The notes under the pieces were generated by a model, which was given only the letters and a program-made list of their open reading frames with translations, was not told the DNA's origin and did no database searches. From assembly GCF_009223885.1 (NCBI RefSeq), contig NZ_CP045144.1:2592001-2656000 (forward strand): a stretch of DNA of 64,000 bases, given 5' to 3'. The position numbers and the translations under genes were made by a program. How positions within the stretch are numbered: the stretch's first letter is position 1; every line of letters starts with the position of its first letter. Positions 33,604 to 42,271 of this stretch are shown in pieces. Source of the DNA: Ancylobacter sp. TS-1 (GTDB taxonomy: Bacteria > Pseudomonadota > Alphaproteobacteria > Rhizobiales > Xanthobacteraceae).

Positions 33604-33975
33604 TCAGTCTTCCTTGGTTCCGCAGAAGATGTCGTAGATCACCCCGATCAGCCGCCGCACATCCTCGTCGGCCAGACTGTAATAGACCGTCTTGCCGTCG
33701 CGGCGGGTGCTGACGAGATCGTCCAGCCGCAGCCTGGCGAGTTGCTGCGAGACGGTCGGCTGGCGCAGCGACAGAATGTTTTCCAGCTCGGTGACGGACC
33801 GCTCGCGCTCCGCCAGCAGGCACAGCAGCAGCAGGCGGTTCTCGTGCGAGACCGCCTTGAGGAAGTCGCTGGCTTCGCGCGCATTGCGCATCAGGCGGTC
33901 GAGTTCCGGCGAGACCTCCGGGCCGTCGCGCAGTTCGTCCTCTATGCGTTTCGAAACTATTCCGGTCATCACCAC
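33604..33975 (-). CDS. soxR: SoxR/SqrR/BigR-type ArsR-family persulfide-sensing repressor
   Basis: A 123-residue winged-helix regulator with helix SLRQPTVSQQLARLRLDDLVSTRR. Cys52 (LLLLCLLAE) and Cys118 (IFCGTKE) are 66 residues apart, the same spacing as the sensing pair in SqrR (Cys41/Cys107). This strongly suggests sensing of sulfane sulfur by a tetrasulfide or disulfide bridge that relieves repression. It heads the sox region next to soxS, as soxR does in Paracoccus. The internal ATG at 33969 is an equally possible start. Its targets are likely the sox promoters and the 31261 dyad. Confidence 0.92.
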   Translation of the reverse strand: MVMTGIVSKRIEDELRDGPEVSPELDRLMRNAREASDFLKAVSHENRLLLLCLLAERERSVTELENILSLRQPTVSQQLARLRLDDLVSTRRDGKTVYYSLADEDVRRLIGVIYDIFCGTKED

Positions 33976-34022
33976 GTCGCTTTCAACTCCAGCCTACCGG
34001 ACTCGCACCCTGTGCGACAGCG

Positions 34023-34433
34023 CTACTGTGTCCGGGACAGTTTCTTCGTCATATCGGCGAGCAGGCCCCAGAAGGCTTCCTCTCCGGCATAGCCGGGAAC
34101 GCGCGCCACTTCGCGCCCGTCCTCCACCAGCACGAAGGTCGGGGCGAAGCGCACGGGTGCGGCAAGATCGGCGAACACCGCGTCCTCGTCGCCCAGCTCG
34201 ACCCGGCGTAGCGGCGCGAGGCGGCCCTCCTCGGTGCGCGGATAGATGGGCGCGATCTCGCGGTCGAAGCGCTGGCACCAGACACAGCCCGCCTGCTCGA
34301 ACATGAGCAGTTCCGCCGCCCCCGCAGGCGCCACGCCCGCCAGCATGCCGGCCAGGACCCCCAGGACAGCCGCGCGGGCAAGCGCCGCGATGCGACGCCT
34401 TCCGCTCATCTTGCCGTGATTCCGTACCCGCAT
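34023..34433 (-). CDS. soxS: SoxS-like periplasmic thioredoxin
   Basis: A 136-residue secreted thioredoxin-like protein. A signal peptide (MSGRRRIAALARAAVLGVLAGMLAGVAPAGA) is followed by the redox motif QAGCVWCQRFD and the cis-proline region VRFAPTFVLVEDG. In Paracoccus SoxS reactivates the SoxY carrier by reducing its thiol. The start could be 34433 (AGAGG upstream) or the internal ATG at 34409. It is divergent from soxV and follows the soxR gene's order, though soxR and soxS are separated by 47 bases. Confidence 0.85.
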   Translation of the reverse strand: MRVRNHGKMSGRRRIAALARAAVLGVLAGMLAGVAPAGAAELLMFEQAGCVWCQRFDREIAPIYPRTEEGRLAPLRRVELGDEDAVFADLAAPVRFAPTFVLVEDGREVARVPGYAGEEAFWGLLADMTKKLSRTQ

Positions 34434-34477
34434 GACCTCTGCCGGATGACGTTGTCTCGTCTTCGTTATATAAACGC

Positions 34478-34485
34478 ATTCGAAT
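34478..34485. promoter_or_regulatory. Dyad in the soxS-soxV intergenic region
   Basis: ATTCGAAT is a perfect 8-bp palindrome in an AT-rich patch (34463-34500) between the divergent soxS and soxV genes. Related ATTC-containing AT-rich patches lie before soxY/soxA (37490-37520) and soxC (40242-40270). It may be part of a SoxR site; the motif is short and unproven. Confidence 0.35.
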
Positions 34486-34538
34486 ATGATTTCGATGGTC
34501 AATCCGCCGCAGAGCGGAACGGACCCTGGGGAAACGCC

Positions 34539-35264
34539 GTGTCGCTGAACATCACGCTGCCGGGGGCCTTCGGGGCCGGCCTCCTGTCATTCGCCTCGCC
34601 CTGCGTGCTGCCTCTGGTGCCGGCTTATCTCGGCTTTCTCGGCGGAGCGGGGCGCGGTCTCTCCGGCGAGGCGGCGACGCGCGGGCGGCTGGTCGCGCTC
34701 GCGGCCGTCTTCGTCGCCGGCTTTTCCAGCGTCTTCATCCTGCTCGGCGCCACCGCCTCGCAGCTCGGCCAGTGGCTCGCCGTGCACGCACCGACGCTGA
34801 CCATCGTCGCGGGCGCGATGCTGATCCTGTTCGGGCTGCATTTCCTTGGCCTGCTGTGCCTTCCGCTGCTTTACCGCCGGGTGGCGCCGGATGTGGCGCG
34901 CGCGCCTGCCGGGCTTGCCGGCGCCTATCTGGTCGGCCTCGCCTTCGGCTTCGGCTGGACACCCTGCGTCGGGCCGATCCTGTCGATGATCCTCATCATT
35001 GCCGGCACCGAGGATTCCCTCGCCAAGGGCATGCTGCTGCTCTGCGCCTACGCCGCCGGGATCGGCCTGCCCTTCATCGCCGCGGCGGCGTTCTCGACCG
35101 GCTTCCTGCGCTGGTCGGCGGCGATGCGCTCGCGCCTCGGCCTGGTCGAGAAGGCGTCCGGCGTGCTGCTGGTCGCCACCGGCATCGTCTTCATCGGTGG
35201 CTGGATGCCGGAATTATCCGCCTGGCTGCTCGAGGCCTTTCCCACACTTGGCGCCATCGGATGA
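34539..35264 (+). CDS. soxV: SoxV/CcdA-type thiol-disulfide transmembrane electron carrier
   Basis: A 241-residue membrane protein of the CcdA family with six hydrophobic segments. The paired redox cysteines are in SFASPCVLPLVPAYLGF (segment 1) and GFGWTPCVGPILS (segment 4). It carries reducing equivalents from cytoplasmic thioredoxin to periplasmic SoxW/SoxS. A GTG start at 34539 is chosen because CTGGGGA lies at the right distance and the homologous region begins there; an upstream ATG frame has no such site. It is the first gene of the plus-strand soxV-soxW pair. Confidence 0.9.
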   Translation: MSLNITLPGAFGAGLLSFASPCVLPLVPAYLGFLGGAGRGLSGEAATRGRLVALAAVFVAGFSSVFILLGATASQLGQWLAVHAPTLTIVAGAMLILFGLHFLGLLCLPLLYRRVAPDVARAPAGLAGAYLVGLAFGFGWTPCVGPILSMILIIAGTEDSLAKGMLLLCAYAAGIGLPFIAAAAFSTGFLRWSAAMRSRLGLVEKASGVLLVATGIVFIGGWMPELSAWLLEAFPTLGAIG

Positions 35265-35289
35265 GGCGCGCCACGCTATGGAGCCGATC

Positions 35290-35847
35290 ATGGATGCTTG
35301 CCTGACCCGCCGTTCGCTCGCCCTCGGCGCGGGGGCGCTCCTGCTGGCACCGCACGCCGGCCACGCCGCCACCCGCCTCGGCGATGACGGGCTGTATGTG
35401 CAGGACTGGTATCTGGAAAGCTTCCTCGACCTGCCGGAGGATTTCGCGACGGCGAAGGCGTCGGGAAAGGGCTTTGCGCTGCAATGGAGCCAGCGCGGCT
35501 GCCCGCTCTGCAAGCGGCTGCACACCGAATATTTCGCCGATCCGGCGATCGAATCCTATGTGCGCGACCATTTCAGCGTCGTGCATCTCGACATTTTCGG
35601 CGCGCGCGAGGTGACGGGCTTCGACGGCGCGGCACTCTCGGAGAAGGCACTGGCGGGGCAGTACGCCGTGCGGGCGACGCCCACCTTCCAGTTCTTCGGT
35701 ATGCGCGACGGCAAGGTGGTGGAGGTGGCCCGGCTGCCGGGCCTGCTGCCCAAGCCGGAATTCCTCGCCATGTTCCGTTATGTCGAAGCCGGTGCCTATG
35801 ACAGCACCGGCTTCGAGGCGTGGCTGGCGGCGCAGAAGGCGCCCTAG
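35290..35847 (+). CDS. soxW: SoxW-type periplasmic thioredoxin
   Basis: A 185-residue exported thioredoxin-like protein. It has a signal peptide with an RR pair (LTRRSLALGAGALLLAPHAGHA), the redox motif QRGCPLCKRLH and the cis-proline segment VRATPTFQFFG. It accepts electrons from SoxV and is linked to reduction of Sox components. The ATG at 35290 has GGAG six bases upstream; the ATG at 35278 is a weaker option. It runs convergently into soxX with only three bases between the two stop codons. Confidence 0.88.
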   Translation: MDACLTRRSLALGAGALLLAPHAGHAATRLGDDGLYVQDWYLESFLDLPEDFATAKASGKGFALQWSQRGCPLCKRLHTEYFADPAIESYVRDHFSVVHLDIFGAREVTGFDGAALSEKALAGQYAVRATPTFQFFGMRDGKVVEVARLPGLLPKPEFLAMFRYVEAGAYDSTGFEAWLAAQKAP

Positions 35848-35850
35848 GGG

Positions 35851-36501
35851 CTATTTGTTCACCGGCGATTCCGGGTCGAACAGATAGGCGACGACATCCT
35901 TGATCTGCTGTTCGGTCAGCACGCCGTTGACGCCGAAGCGCGGCATGCTGGAACAGGCGAGCGAGGCCTGCGCGTCATAGACCTTGGCGTAGGCGGCCTT
36001 GGCGTCCTCCGGGTCGAACTTGCGCTCGCGGCCATAGCCCGCAAGGCTCGGGCCGAGCGTACCGTAGCTCACCTCCTTCGGGTCGAGCTGGTGGCAGGCA
36101 TAGCAATTGCCGCCGCTCACCGTGCCCGGCGGATCGCTGAACTGGCCGCCGCGCCCGTTCTGGGCCACCTTGGCGCCTTCCTTCCAGTTGCCGAGGACCG
36201 AGCCCTGCGGGAAGGTGATCCGCACCTCCTCGGCCTTCATGATCGCACTTGCCTGTTCGGGCGAGGGGCTGTTGCGGGTCAGCGAGCAGATGCGCTGCGT
36301 CTCATCCTGCTGGAGGCGCGCTTCCCAGCCCTCCGGCAGCTTGGTGAAGCCGGCCTTTACCACGGCGTCGACCCGTGCCGGATCGACGGCGTGAGGCGAC
36401 ACGGCGGCCTTGGGCGGGGCCTCCTGGGCGGTAGCCGCCAGCGGCAGGAGGAGGACGGCGCCGGCCAGCGCCGCGCGGGCCAGGAACGTGTAAACGGTCA
36501 T
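35851..36501 (-). CDS. soxX: Sulfur oxidation c-type cytochrome SoxX
   Basis: A 216-residue periplasmic monohaem cytochrome. A signal peptide ends at about ATA-QEA. The haem motif is Cys133-Tyr-Ala-Cys136-His137, with Met186 (SSMPRFG) as probable axial ligand. SoxX pairs with SoxA to attach thiosulfate to the SoxY cysteine. It is read from GGAGGGG and the ATG at 36501, 11 bases after the soxA stop. In this genome soxA-soxX is inverted relative to the rest of the cluster and precedes soxX, unlike the soxVWXYZA order of Paracoccus. Confidence 0.93.
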   Translation of the reverse strand: MTVYTFLARAALAGAVLLLPLAATAQEAPPKAAVSPHAVDPARVDAVVKAGFTKLPEGWEARLQQDETQRICSLTRNSPSPEQASAIMKAEEVRITFPQGSVLGNWKEGAKVAQNGRGGQFSDPPGTVSGGNCYACHQLDPKEVSYGTLGPSLAGYGRERKFDPEDAKAAYAKVYDAQASLACSSMPRFGVNGVLTEQQIKDVVAYLFDPESPVNK

Positions 36502-36512
36502 TTTCCCCTCCC

Positions 36513-37382
36513 TCAACGCTTGATCGACGGCACTTTGAGCTCACCGCCCTCAGCCTGCTTGGTCAGGTAGAGGGTGAGCGCGGTCACGACATCCGATCCA
36601 TAGTCGGGCGCGGGCATGCGCATCTGCCGGTAGCAGTCCCACATGCGGTGCTGCATGGTGCGAAGCGCGCTTTGCGAGACGCGGTAGGTCGGCCAGGTGC
36701 CCATGGTGAGCTGGGCGTCCTTGCCCGGCACGTCGAGCTGCGGCAGCGCCTGAAGACGGATGCGCTTGCCCGCGGCGCCGTGGCAGGTCGAGCAGGAGAA
36801 ATCGTTGATCGAGGAGCGGCGGAAGAACAGCGCCTCGCCGATCGCGTACATTTCCTGTTCCTGAGGCGTCGCCAGCTCGACATGCAGCTTCATGCCGTCC
36901 GACTTGTTGGCGATGAAGGCGACGAGATCCTCCATGTCGGACGTCCGCCCCGGGCCGGAGAACGGCTTGGCGACGATCGGCTTGGTGTCGAGGCCCTGGA
37001 GGGTCTGCATGCACCAGAGCAGGCGTTGCTCGAGGTCCATCACCTTGTCCGCATCGGCGAAATAACGCGGCAGATGGGCGTAGGCGCCTTCCAGCTTGCC
37101 CGGCCCCTCGCCGAGATCGCAGCTCTCCAGCGACACGTTCTTGGTCCCGCGCGGTTCGCTCCACAACGCCTCGCCGCGGTCGACGTTGAGGTAGCCCGGA
37201 TTGGCCATCGGGTCCTCGATCATCTGGCGGTAGCGCTCGATTTCCTTCTCGCTCTCGTCCTCGGCGCCCTGCGCGGTCGTGAGGATGACAGGCAAGGCGA
37301 GGAGGACGAGGGCGAGGCAACCGGCGATGAATCGCCGTGTCGGCTGCCAGCTCTCCTTGGGTCGTATCGGTTCCTTGGGCAT
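36513..37382 (-). CDS. soxA: Sulfur oxidation c-type cytochrome SoxA (single haem)
   Basis: A 289-residue periplasmic cytochrome with a single haem motif, Cys197-Ser-Thr-Cys200-His201. The active-site cysteine ligand is Cys250 in [11 protein letters not shown]. The N-terminal domain keeps only isolated cysteines (Cys88 in SLESCDLG and Cys124 in LLWCMQT), probably a disulfide in place of the second haem of Paracoccus-type SoxA. The signal/anchor segment is [25 protein letters not shown]. It starts the minus-strand soxAX operon and is divergent from soxY. Confidence 0.93.
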   Translation of the reverse strand: MPKEPIRPKESWQPTRRFIAGCLALVLLALPVILTTAQGAEDESEKEIERYRQMIEDPMANPGYLNVDRGEALWSEPRGTKNVSLESCDLGEGPGKLEGAYAHLPRYFADADKVMDLEQRLLWCMQTLQGLDTKPIVAKPFSGPGRTSDMEDLVAFIANKSDGMKLHVELATPQEQEMYAIGEALFFRRSSINDFSCSTCHGAAGKRIRLQALPQLDVPGKDAQLTMGTWPTYRVSQSALRTMQHRMWDCYRQMRMPAPDYGSDVVTALTLYLTKQAEGGELKVPSIKR

Positions 37383-37532
37383 GTGCTTCCCCAGCTGTTG
37401 AGCCGCACCGCACCCTTCTCGCGAGAGTGTTGAAGCGGTCTCCGTGGCGAGCGATGATAGGCTTTGGCGATCGCTCGATCACTCACTTTACATTCAAAAA
37501 ATTTAATATCACAATATGTATGTTCGTCGCTC

Positions 37533-37543
37533 GCCAAATTGGC
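37533..37543. promoter_or_regulatory. Dyad in the soxA-soxY intergenic region
   Basis: GCCAA (37533-37537), one base, then TTGGC (37539-37543). It lies in a 226-base divergent promoter region that also has a long AT-rich patch (37485-37525) with ATTCAAAAAATTTAATAT. The flanking GTTCG (37522-37526) and CGAAC (37547-37551) add outer symmetry. The region must contain promoters for both soxAX and soxYZBCD; the dyad is a candidate regulator site. Confidence 0.4.
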
Positions 37544-37608
37544 TCGCGAACGATTAAATCAAAGCAAAAACAAAACGTTGGCGCTCGACGCCAGCAGGAG
37601 GACGCCTG

Positions 37609-38073
37609 ATGCAACTTCGCAGTTGGACTCCGTCGCGACGGGAAACCATGGGACTTGGGCTGACCGCCCTGCTGGCGGCGACGCTGGCGCCGCGTCTCGT
37701 CCTGGCGACCGAGGAAGCCGTCGCCGCCGAGCTCAAGAAGCTCTACGGCGACAAGCCGATGGCGGAAGGCCGGATCAAGCTCGATCTGCCCGAGATCGCC
37801 GAAAACGGCCTTGTCGTGCCGCTCAATGTCGATGTGGAAAGCCCGATGACCGATGGCGACTACGTCAAGGCGGTCCACGTCTTCGCCGACGGCAATCCGC
37901 TGCCGCAGGTCGTGACCTACATGTTCACGCCGCAGTCCGGCAAGGCGGCGGCTTCGGTCCGCATGCGCCTCGCCCAGACGCAGAACGTCGTGGCCGTGGC
38001 CGAGATGTCGAATGGCGCGCTCTACAGCGCCAAGGCGCAGGTGAAGGTCACCATCGGCGGCTGCGGCGGCTGA
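37609..38073 (+). CDS. soxY: Thiosulfate oxidation carrier protein SoxY
   Basis: A 154-residue periplasmic carrier. It has a twin-arginine signal (SRRETMGLGLTALLAATLAP) and the hallmark flexible end GGCGG, with Cys152 carrying the sulfur intermediate. SoxXA, SoxB and SoxCD act in turn on the sulfur bound to this cysteine. An AGGAGGA ribosome-binding site precedes the ATG. First gene of the plus-strand operon soxY-Z-B. Confidence 0.96.
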   Translation: MQLRSWTPSRRETMGLGLTALLAATLAPRLVLATEEAVAAELKKLYGDKPMAEGRIKLDLPEIAENGLVVPLNVDVESPMTDGDYVKAVHVFADGNPLPQVVTYMFTPQSGKAAASVRMRLAQTQNVVAVAEMSNGALYSAKAQVKVTIGGCGG

Positions 38074-38137
38074 GCGGCGCGCCCGGCGTCAGCGCCGCGC
38101 GCAGGGACATCAAGGGAAACGACAAGGAAACGCCAAC

Positions 38138-38467
38138 ATGGCCATCAAGTCCAAGCCGCGCATCAAGGTGCCTTCCGAGGCGAAGGCCGGCGAGATCATC
38201 GAGATCAAGACCCTCATCTCGCACGAGATGGAAAGCGGTCAGCGCAAGGATTCGTCCGGCAAGCCGATCCCGCGCGCCATCATCAACAAGTTCACCGCGA
38301 GCTTCAACGGCAAGCCTTTCTTCGAGGCGAACTGGTTCACCGCCGTTTCGGCCAATCCCTATCAGGCGTTCTTCTACAAGGCGTCCGAATCGGGCGAGTT
38401 CACCTTCGCCTGGAAGGACGATGACGGTTCCGAGCAGACGGCGAGTGCCAAGCTCACCGTCGCCTGA
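38138..38467 (+). CDS. soxZ: Thiosulfate oxidation carrier complex protein SoxZ
   Basis: A 109-residue all-beta protein that forms the SoxYZ heterodimer. Family blocks RIKVPSEAKAGEIIEIKTLISHEMESGQ and FTFAWKDDDGSEQTASAKLTV are clear. It has no signal peptide; it is co-exported with SoxY through the Tat route. An AAGGAAA ribosome-binding site precedes the start, 64 bases after soxY. Confidence 0.96.
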   Translation: MAIKSKPRIKVPSEAKAGEIIEIKTLISHEMESGQRKDSSGKPIPRAIINKFTASFNGKPFFEANWFTAVSANPYQAFFYKASESGEFTFAWKDDDGSEQTASAKLTVA

Positions 38468-38516
38468 TCCGTCCGCGCCGGCCGCATGCCGGCGACCAGC
38501 AGGGAAGACTTGCCAG

Positions 38517-40211
38517 ATGATCTCACGCCGCGATTTCGTGATCGCCGCGATGGCCGCCGGTATGCTTGCATCCGGCGCCCGCGGCGCCTTCGCCCAGGCG
38601 GCCCGCGCGGGACGGATGACGCAGGACGACATACTGCGCTTCGACCCCGTGGGCACGCTGACCATCCTGCACACCACCGACCTGCACGCGCAGCTCGAAC
38701 CGATCTATTTCCGCGAACCCTCGGTCAATATCGGCGTGGGCGAGGCGCGCGGCCTGCCGCCGCACCTCGTCGACGAGGCTTTCCTCGCCTACTACAAGAT
38801 CGCCGCCGGCGGGCCGGAGGCCTATTCCCTCACCAGCCTCGACTTCGACGCGCTGGCCGGGACGTACGGGCGCATGGGCGGCGCCGACCGCATCGCCACG
38901 CTGGTAAAGGCCATCCGCGCCGCGCGCGGGGAGGGCAATGTCCTGCTGCTCGACGGCGGCGACGGCCTTCAGGGAAGCTGGAGTTCGCTGCAGACAAAGG
39001 GCGAGGACATGGTGCGCGTCTTCAGCGCGCTCGGTCTCGATGCGATGGTCGGCCATTGGGAGTTCACCTACGGCGCCGAGCGGGTGCAGGAAATCGTCGA
39101 TAAGGCGCCCTTCGCCTTCCTCGCCCAGAACATCCGGAGCGCGGAGTGGCAGGAGCCTGTCTTCGAGGCGCGCAAGATGTTCGAGCGCGGCGGCGCCAGG
39201 GTCGCGGTCATCGGTCAGGCCTTTCCGCGCACGCCGATCTCCAACCCGCGCTGGATGATTCCCGATTGGGAATTCGGCCTGCGCGAAGAGGAACTGCAGA
39301 AGCAGGTGGACGAGGCCCGTGCCGCCGGCGCCGATGTGGTCGTCCTGCTCTCGCATAACGGCTTCGATGTCGACCGCAAGCTGGCCGGCCGGGTGAAGGG
39401 CCTCGACGTAGTCCTCACCGCCCATACCCATGACGCGCTGCCGGCGCCGGTCATGGTCGGCTCCACGCTTCTCATCGCCACCGGCTCGCACGGCAAGTTC
39501 ATCTCCCGGCTCGACCTCGACGTGAAGGACGGCAAGGTCGCCGGCTTCCGCTATGGCCTGCTGCCGGTGTTCTCCGACGCCATCGCCCCCGATGCGCAGA
39601 TGGCGGCGCTGGTGAAGGAACTGCGCGCGCCCTATGCCGCCGATCTCGGCCGCGTGGTCGGGCAGGCGGGCAGCCTTCTCTACCGGCGGGGCAATTTCAA
39701 CGGCACCTTCGACGACATGATCTGTCAGGCCATGATCGCCGAGCGCGACGCCGAGATTGCCCTCTCGCCCGGTTTCCGCTGGGGCGGCACGCTGCGGCCG
39801 GGGGACCCGATCACCTTCGAGGCGATCGCCAACGCCACTGCCATCACCTATCCCGCCTGCTACCGCAACATGATGACCGGCAAGCAGCTCAAGGATGTGC
39901 TGGAGGACGTGGCCGACAACATCTTCAACGCCGACCCCTATTTCCAGGGCGGCGGGGACATGGTGCGCGTCGGCGGCGTCGGCTACGCCATCGACATCGG
40001 CCAGCCCATGGGCAGGCGCATCAGCGACCTGACCTACCTGAAGACCGGCCAGCCGCTGGACCCGTCAAAGACCTATGCGGTCGCCGGCTGGGCCAGCGTG
40101 AATCAGGGCGTGGAAGGTCCGCCGATCTGGGAACTGGTCGAGCGCTATGTCGCCGCGACCAAGACCGTGGACATCGCGCCGACCGCCTCGGTCAAGGTCT
40201 CCGGGGCCTGA
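38517..40211 (+). CDS. soxB: Thiosulfohydrolase SoxB
   Basis: A 564-residue periplasmic enzyme of the 5'-nucleotidase/metallophosphatase fold with a Tat signal (MISRRDFVIAAMAAGMLASGARGAFA). It hydrolyses the terminal sulfonate from the SoxY-bound intermediate as sulfate, using two Mn ions. The metal ligands are visible in HTTDLHAQLEP, LLDGGDGLQG, MVGHWEFTYG, LLSHNGFD and TAHTHDALPAP. The ATG at 38517 is chosen as the start of the Tat signal; the long upstream frame belongs to other genes. Gap of 49 bases from soxZ. Confidence 0.96.
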   Translation: MISRRDFVIAAMAAGMLASGARGAFAQAARAGRMTQDDILRFDPVGTLTILHTTDLHAQLEPIYFREPSVNIGVGEARGLPPHLVDEAFLAYYKIAAGGPEAYSLTSLDFDALAGTYGRMGGADRIATLVKAIRAARGEGNVLLLDGGDGLQGSWSSLQTKGEDMVRVFSALGLDAMVGHWEFTYGAERVQEIVDKAPFAFLAQNIRSAEWQEPVFEARKMFERGGARVAVIGQAFPRTPISNPRWMIPDWEFGLREEELQKQVDEARAAGADVVVLLSHNGFDVDRKLAGRVKGLDVVLTAHTHDALPAPVMVGSTLLIATGSHGKFISRLDLDVKDGKVAGFRYGLLPVFSDAIAPDAQMAALVKELRAPYAADLGRVVGQAGSLLYRRGNFNGTFDDMICQAMIAERDAEIALSPGFRWGGTLRPGDPITFEAIANATAITYPACYRNMMTGKQLKDVLEDVADNIFNADPYFQGGGDMVRVGGVGYAIDIGQPMGRRISDLTYLKTGQPLDPSKTYAVAGWASVNQGVEGPPIWELVERYVAATKTVDIAPTASVKVSGA

Positions 40212-40245
40212 GACGGTGATGGTGGCTCCGATGCACGCTCAATTC

Positions 40246-40267
40246 ATTCACAAATGCGAATTTGAAT
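40246..40267. promoter_or_regulatory. Imperfect dyad upstream of soxC
   Basis: ATTCA (40246-40250) and TGAAT (40263-40267) are inverted with a 12-base spacer in the AT-rich 75-base gap between soxB and soxC. It resembles the AT-rich ATTC patches in the other two sox intergenic regions. A separate promoter for soxCD is possible; the site is speculative. Confidence 0.35.
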
Positions 40268-40286
40268 ATCCGTCCGGGAGGATGCG

Positions 40287-41564
40287 ATGAACCAGACCAA
40301 GCCGGGGACGCGGGTGGATCGCCGCCGCTTCCTCACCCTCGCCGGTCTCGCCGGTGCGGGAGCGGCCACCGGGGTACGGCCCGCCGCCGCCGAGGCGACG
40401 CCCGATCCCGATATCGTCAACCTGCCGCCATGGACCCAGGCGCTCGGCGCCGGGGTGAACAATCATCCCTATGGCATTCCCTCGCCCTTCGAGAAGGACG
40501 TGGTCCGGCGCGAAGTGACGTGGCTCACCGCCAGCAGCGAAAGCTCGGTGAGCTTTACCCCGCTCTACGCGCTGGACGGCATCATCACGCCGAACGGCCT
40601 GTGCTTCGTGCGCCACCATGGCGGCGAGGCGGAAATCGACCCGGCGCGCCACCACTTCATGATCCATGGAATGGTCGACAAGCCGCTGGTGTTCACCATG
40701 GAGGACATCAAGCGCATGCCGGGGCGCACCAACCGGGTCTATTTCCTCGAATGCGCCGCCAATAGCGGCATGGAATGGCGCGGCGCCCAGCTCAATGGCT
40801 GCCAGTACACCCACGGCATGATCCATAACGTCGTCTATACCGGCGTGCCGCTGCGGGCCTTCCTCGAAGCCGCCGGGGTGAAGTCGAAGGGAAAATGGGT
40901 GCTCGCCGAGGGCGCCGACGCCTCGGCCATGACGCGCTCCATCCCGCTGGAGAAGGCGATGGACGACTGCCTCGTCGCCTGGGCGATGAACGGCGAGGCG
41001 CTGCGCCCCGAGCAGGGCTACCCGCTGCGCCTCGTCGTGCCCGGCTGGGAAGGCAATATGTGGATCAAGTGGCTGCGCCGGATCGAGGTCGGCGACCAGC
41101 CCTGGGGCCAGCGCGAGGAAACGTCGAAATACACCGACCTGCTCGCCGACGGCCGCTCGCGTCGCTTCACCTTCATCATGGACGCCAAGTCGGTGGTGAC
41201 GAGCCCGAGCCCGCAGGCGCCGCTGCGCGCGAAGGGGCCGAACGTGGTCTCCGGCGTCGCCTGGTCGGGACGCGGCACCATCACCCGGGTCGACGTCACC
41301 CTCGACGGCGGCAAGAACTGGACGACCGCCCGCATCGAGGGGCCGGCGCTGCCGCGCGCCATGACCCGCTTCTATCTCGACTTCGACTGGAACGGCGAGG
41401 AACTGCTGTTGCAGTCCCGCGCCATGGACGACACCGGCTATGTCCAGCCGACCAAGGCGGAACTGCGCGCCGTGCGCGGCGTGAATTCCATCTACCATAA
41501 CAACGGCATCCAGACCTGGCTGGTGCGCGGCAACGGGGAGGCCGAGAATGTCGAGGTCAGCTAG
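40287..41564 (+). CDS. soxC: Sulfane dehydrogenase molybdenum subunit SoxC
   Basis: A 425-residue molybdoenzyme of the sulfite oxidase family with a Tat signal (DRRRFLTLAGLAGAGAATG). The molybdenum-binding cysteine is Cys156 in VYFLECAANSG, and the C-terminal dimerisation domain (VSGVAWSGRGTITRVDVTLDGGKNW) follows. SoxCD oxidises the outer sulfane sulfur on SoxY, allowing complete oxidation of thiosulfate to sulfate without sulfur globules. A GGGAGGA site precedes the ATG; the gene overlaps soxD by 17 bases. Confidence 0.95.
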   Translation: MNQTKPGTRVDRRRFLTLAGLAGAGAATGVRPAAAEATPDPDIVNLPPWTQALGAGVNNHPYGIPSPFEKDVVRREVTWLTASSESSVSFTPLYALDGIITPNGLCFVRHHGGEAEIDPARHHFMIHGMVDKPLVFTMEDIKRMPGRTNRVYFLECAANSGMEWRGAQLNGCQYTHGMIHNVVYTGVPLRAFLEAAGVKSKGKWVLAEGADASAMTRSIPLEKAMDDCLVAWAMNGEALRPEQGYPLRLVVPGWEGNMWIKWLRRIEVGDQPWGQREETSKYTDLLADGRSRRFTFIMDAKSVVTSPSPQAPLRAKGPNVVSGVAWSGRGTITRVDVTLDGGKNWTTARIEGPALPRAMTRFYLDFDWNGEELLLQSRAMDDTGYVQPTKAELRAVRGVNSIYHNNGIQTWLVRGNGEAENVEVS

Positions 41565-42219
41565 GTCCTGCGCTGTCGCGGGCGCATTCCTCATCGCCTT
41601 CACCGGCCTTGCCGCTGCGGAAGCGGTGAAGCTCGGCCGGCCGGCGCTGCCGGAGGAGATCAAGGCGTGGGACATCGACGTGCGCCCGGACGGGCTCGGC
41701 CTGCCCGAGGGCAAGGGCTCGGTGTCACAGGGCGAGGAAGTGTTCCAGAACAATTGCGCCGCCTGCCATGGCGAATTCGGCGAGGGCGTCGGCCGCTGGC
41801 CGGTGCTGGCCGGGGGACAGGGCACGCTGAAGTCCGAGCGCCCCGAGAAGACCATCGGCTCCTTCTGGCCCGACACCTCGACCGTGTTCGACTATGTGCA
41901 CCGCGCCATGCCGTTCGGCGCCGCACAGACGCTGCAGCCGGACGAGGTCTATGCCATCGTCGCCTATCTTCTCTACCTCAACGACGTGGTGCCGGAGGAC
42001 TATGTCCTCTCGAAGGAGAATTTCCCGACCATCGCCCTGCCCAACCGGGCGAACTTCTACGACGACGACCGCGAGACCACGGAGAAGGCGTTCTGGAACG
42101 CCAATCCCTGCATGAAGGACTGCAAGCCCAAGGTCGAGATCACCAGCCATGCGGCGGTGCTCGACGTCACGCCCGATGCCGGGAAGGAAGGCGACAAGCC
42201 CGCCGGCGCGGTCGAGTGA
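41548..42219 (+). CDS. soxD: Sulfane dehydrogenase cytochrome subunit SoxD (single haem)
   Basis: A 223-residue periplasmic cytochrome c. The signal peptide precedes AEAVKLGRPALPEEIKAWDIDV; the haem motif is Cys70-Ala-Ala-Cys73-His74 with the axial Met in HRAMPFGAAQ. A CX3C pair (NPCMKDCKPK) lies in the C-terminal tail. Paracoccus SoxD is about 380 residues with two haems; this shorter one-haem form is like that of Starkeya. It accepts electrons from SoxC. The reading frame starts inside the end of soxC. Confidence 0.93.
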   Translation: MSRSARSCAVAGAFLIAFTGLAAAEAVKLGRPALPEEIKAWDIDVRPDGLGLPEGKGSVSQGEEVFQNNCAACHGEFGEGVGRWPVLAGGQGTLKSERPEKTIGSFWPDTSTVFDYVHRAMPFGAAQTLQPDEVYAIVAYLLYLNDVVPEDYVLSKENFPTIALPNRANFYDDDRETTEKAFWNANPCMKDCKPKVEITSHAAVLDVTPDAGKEGDKPAGAVE

Positions 42220-42271
42220 GGGTGTCGCGGCAAGCCTGCCGCGACGCCGGACAGACAGGAAGGAAAACGCC

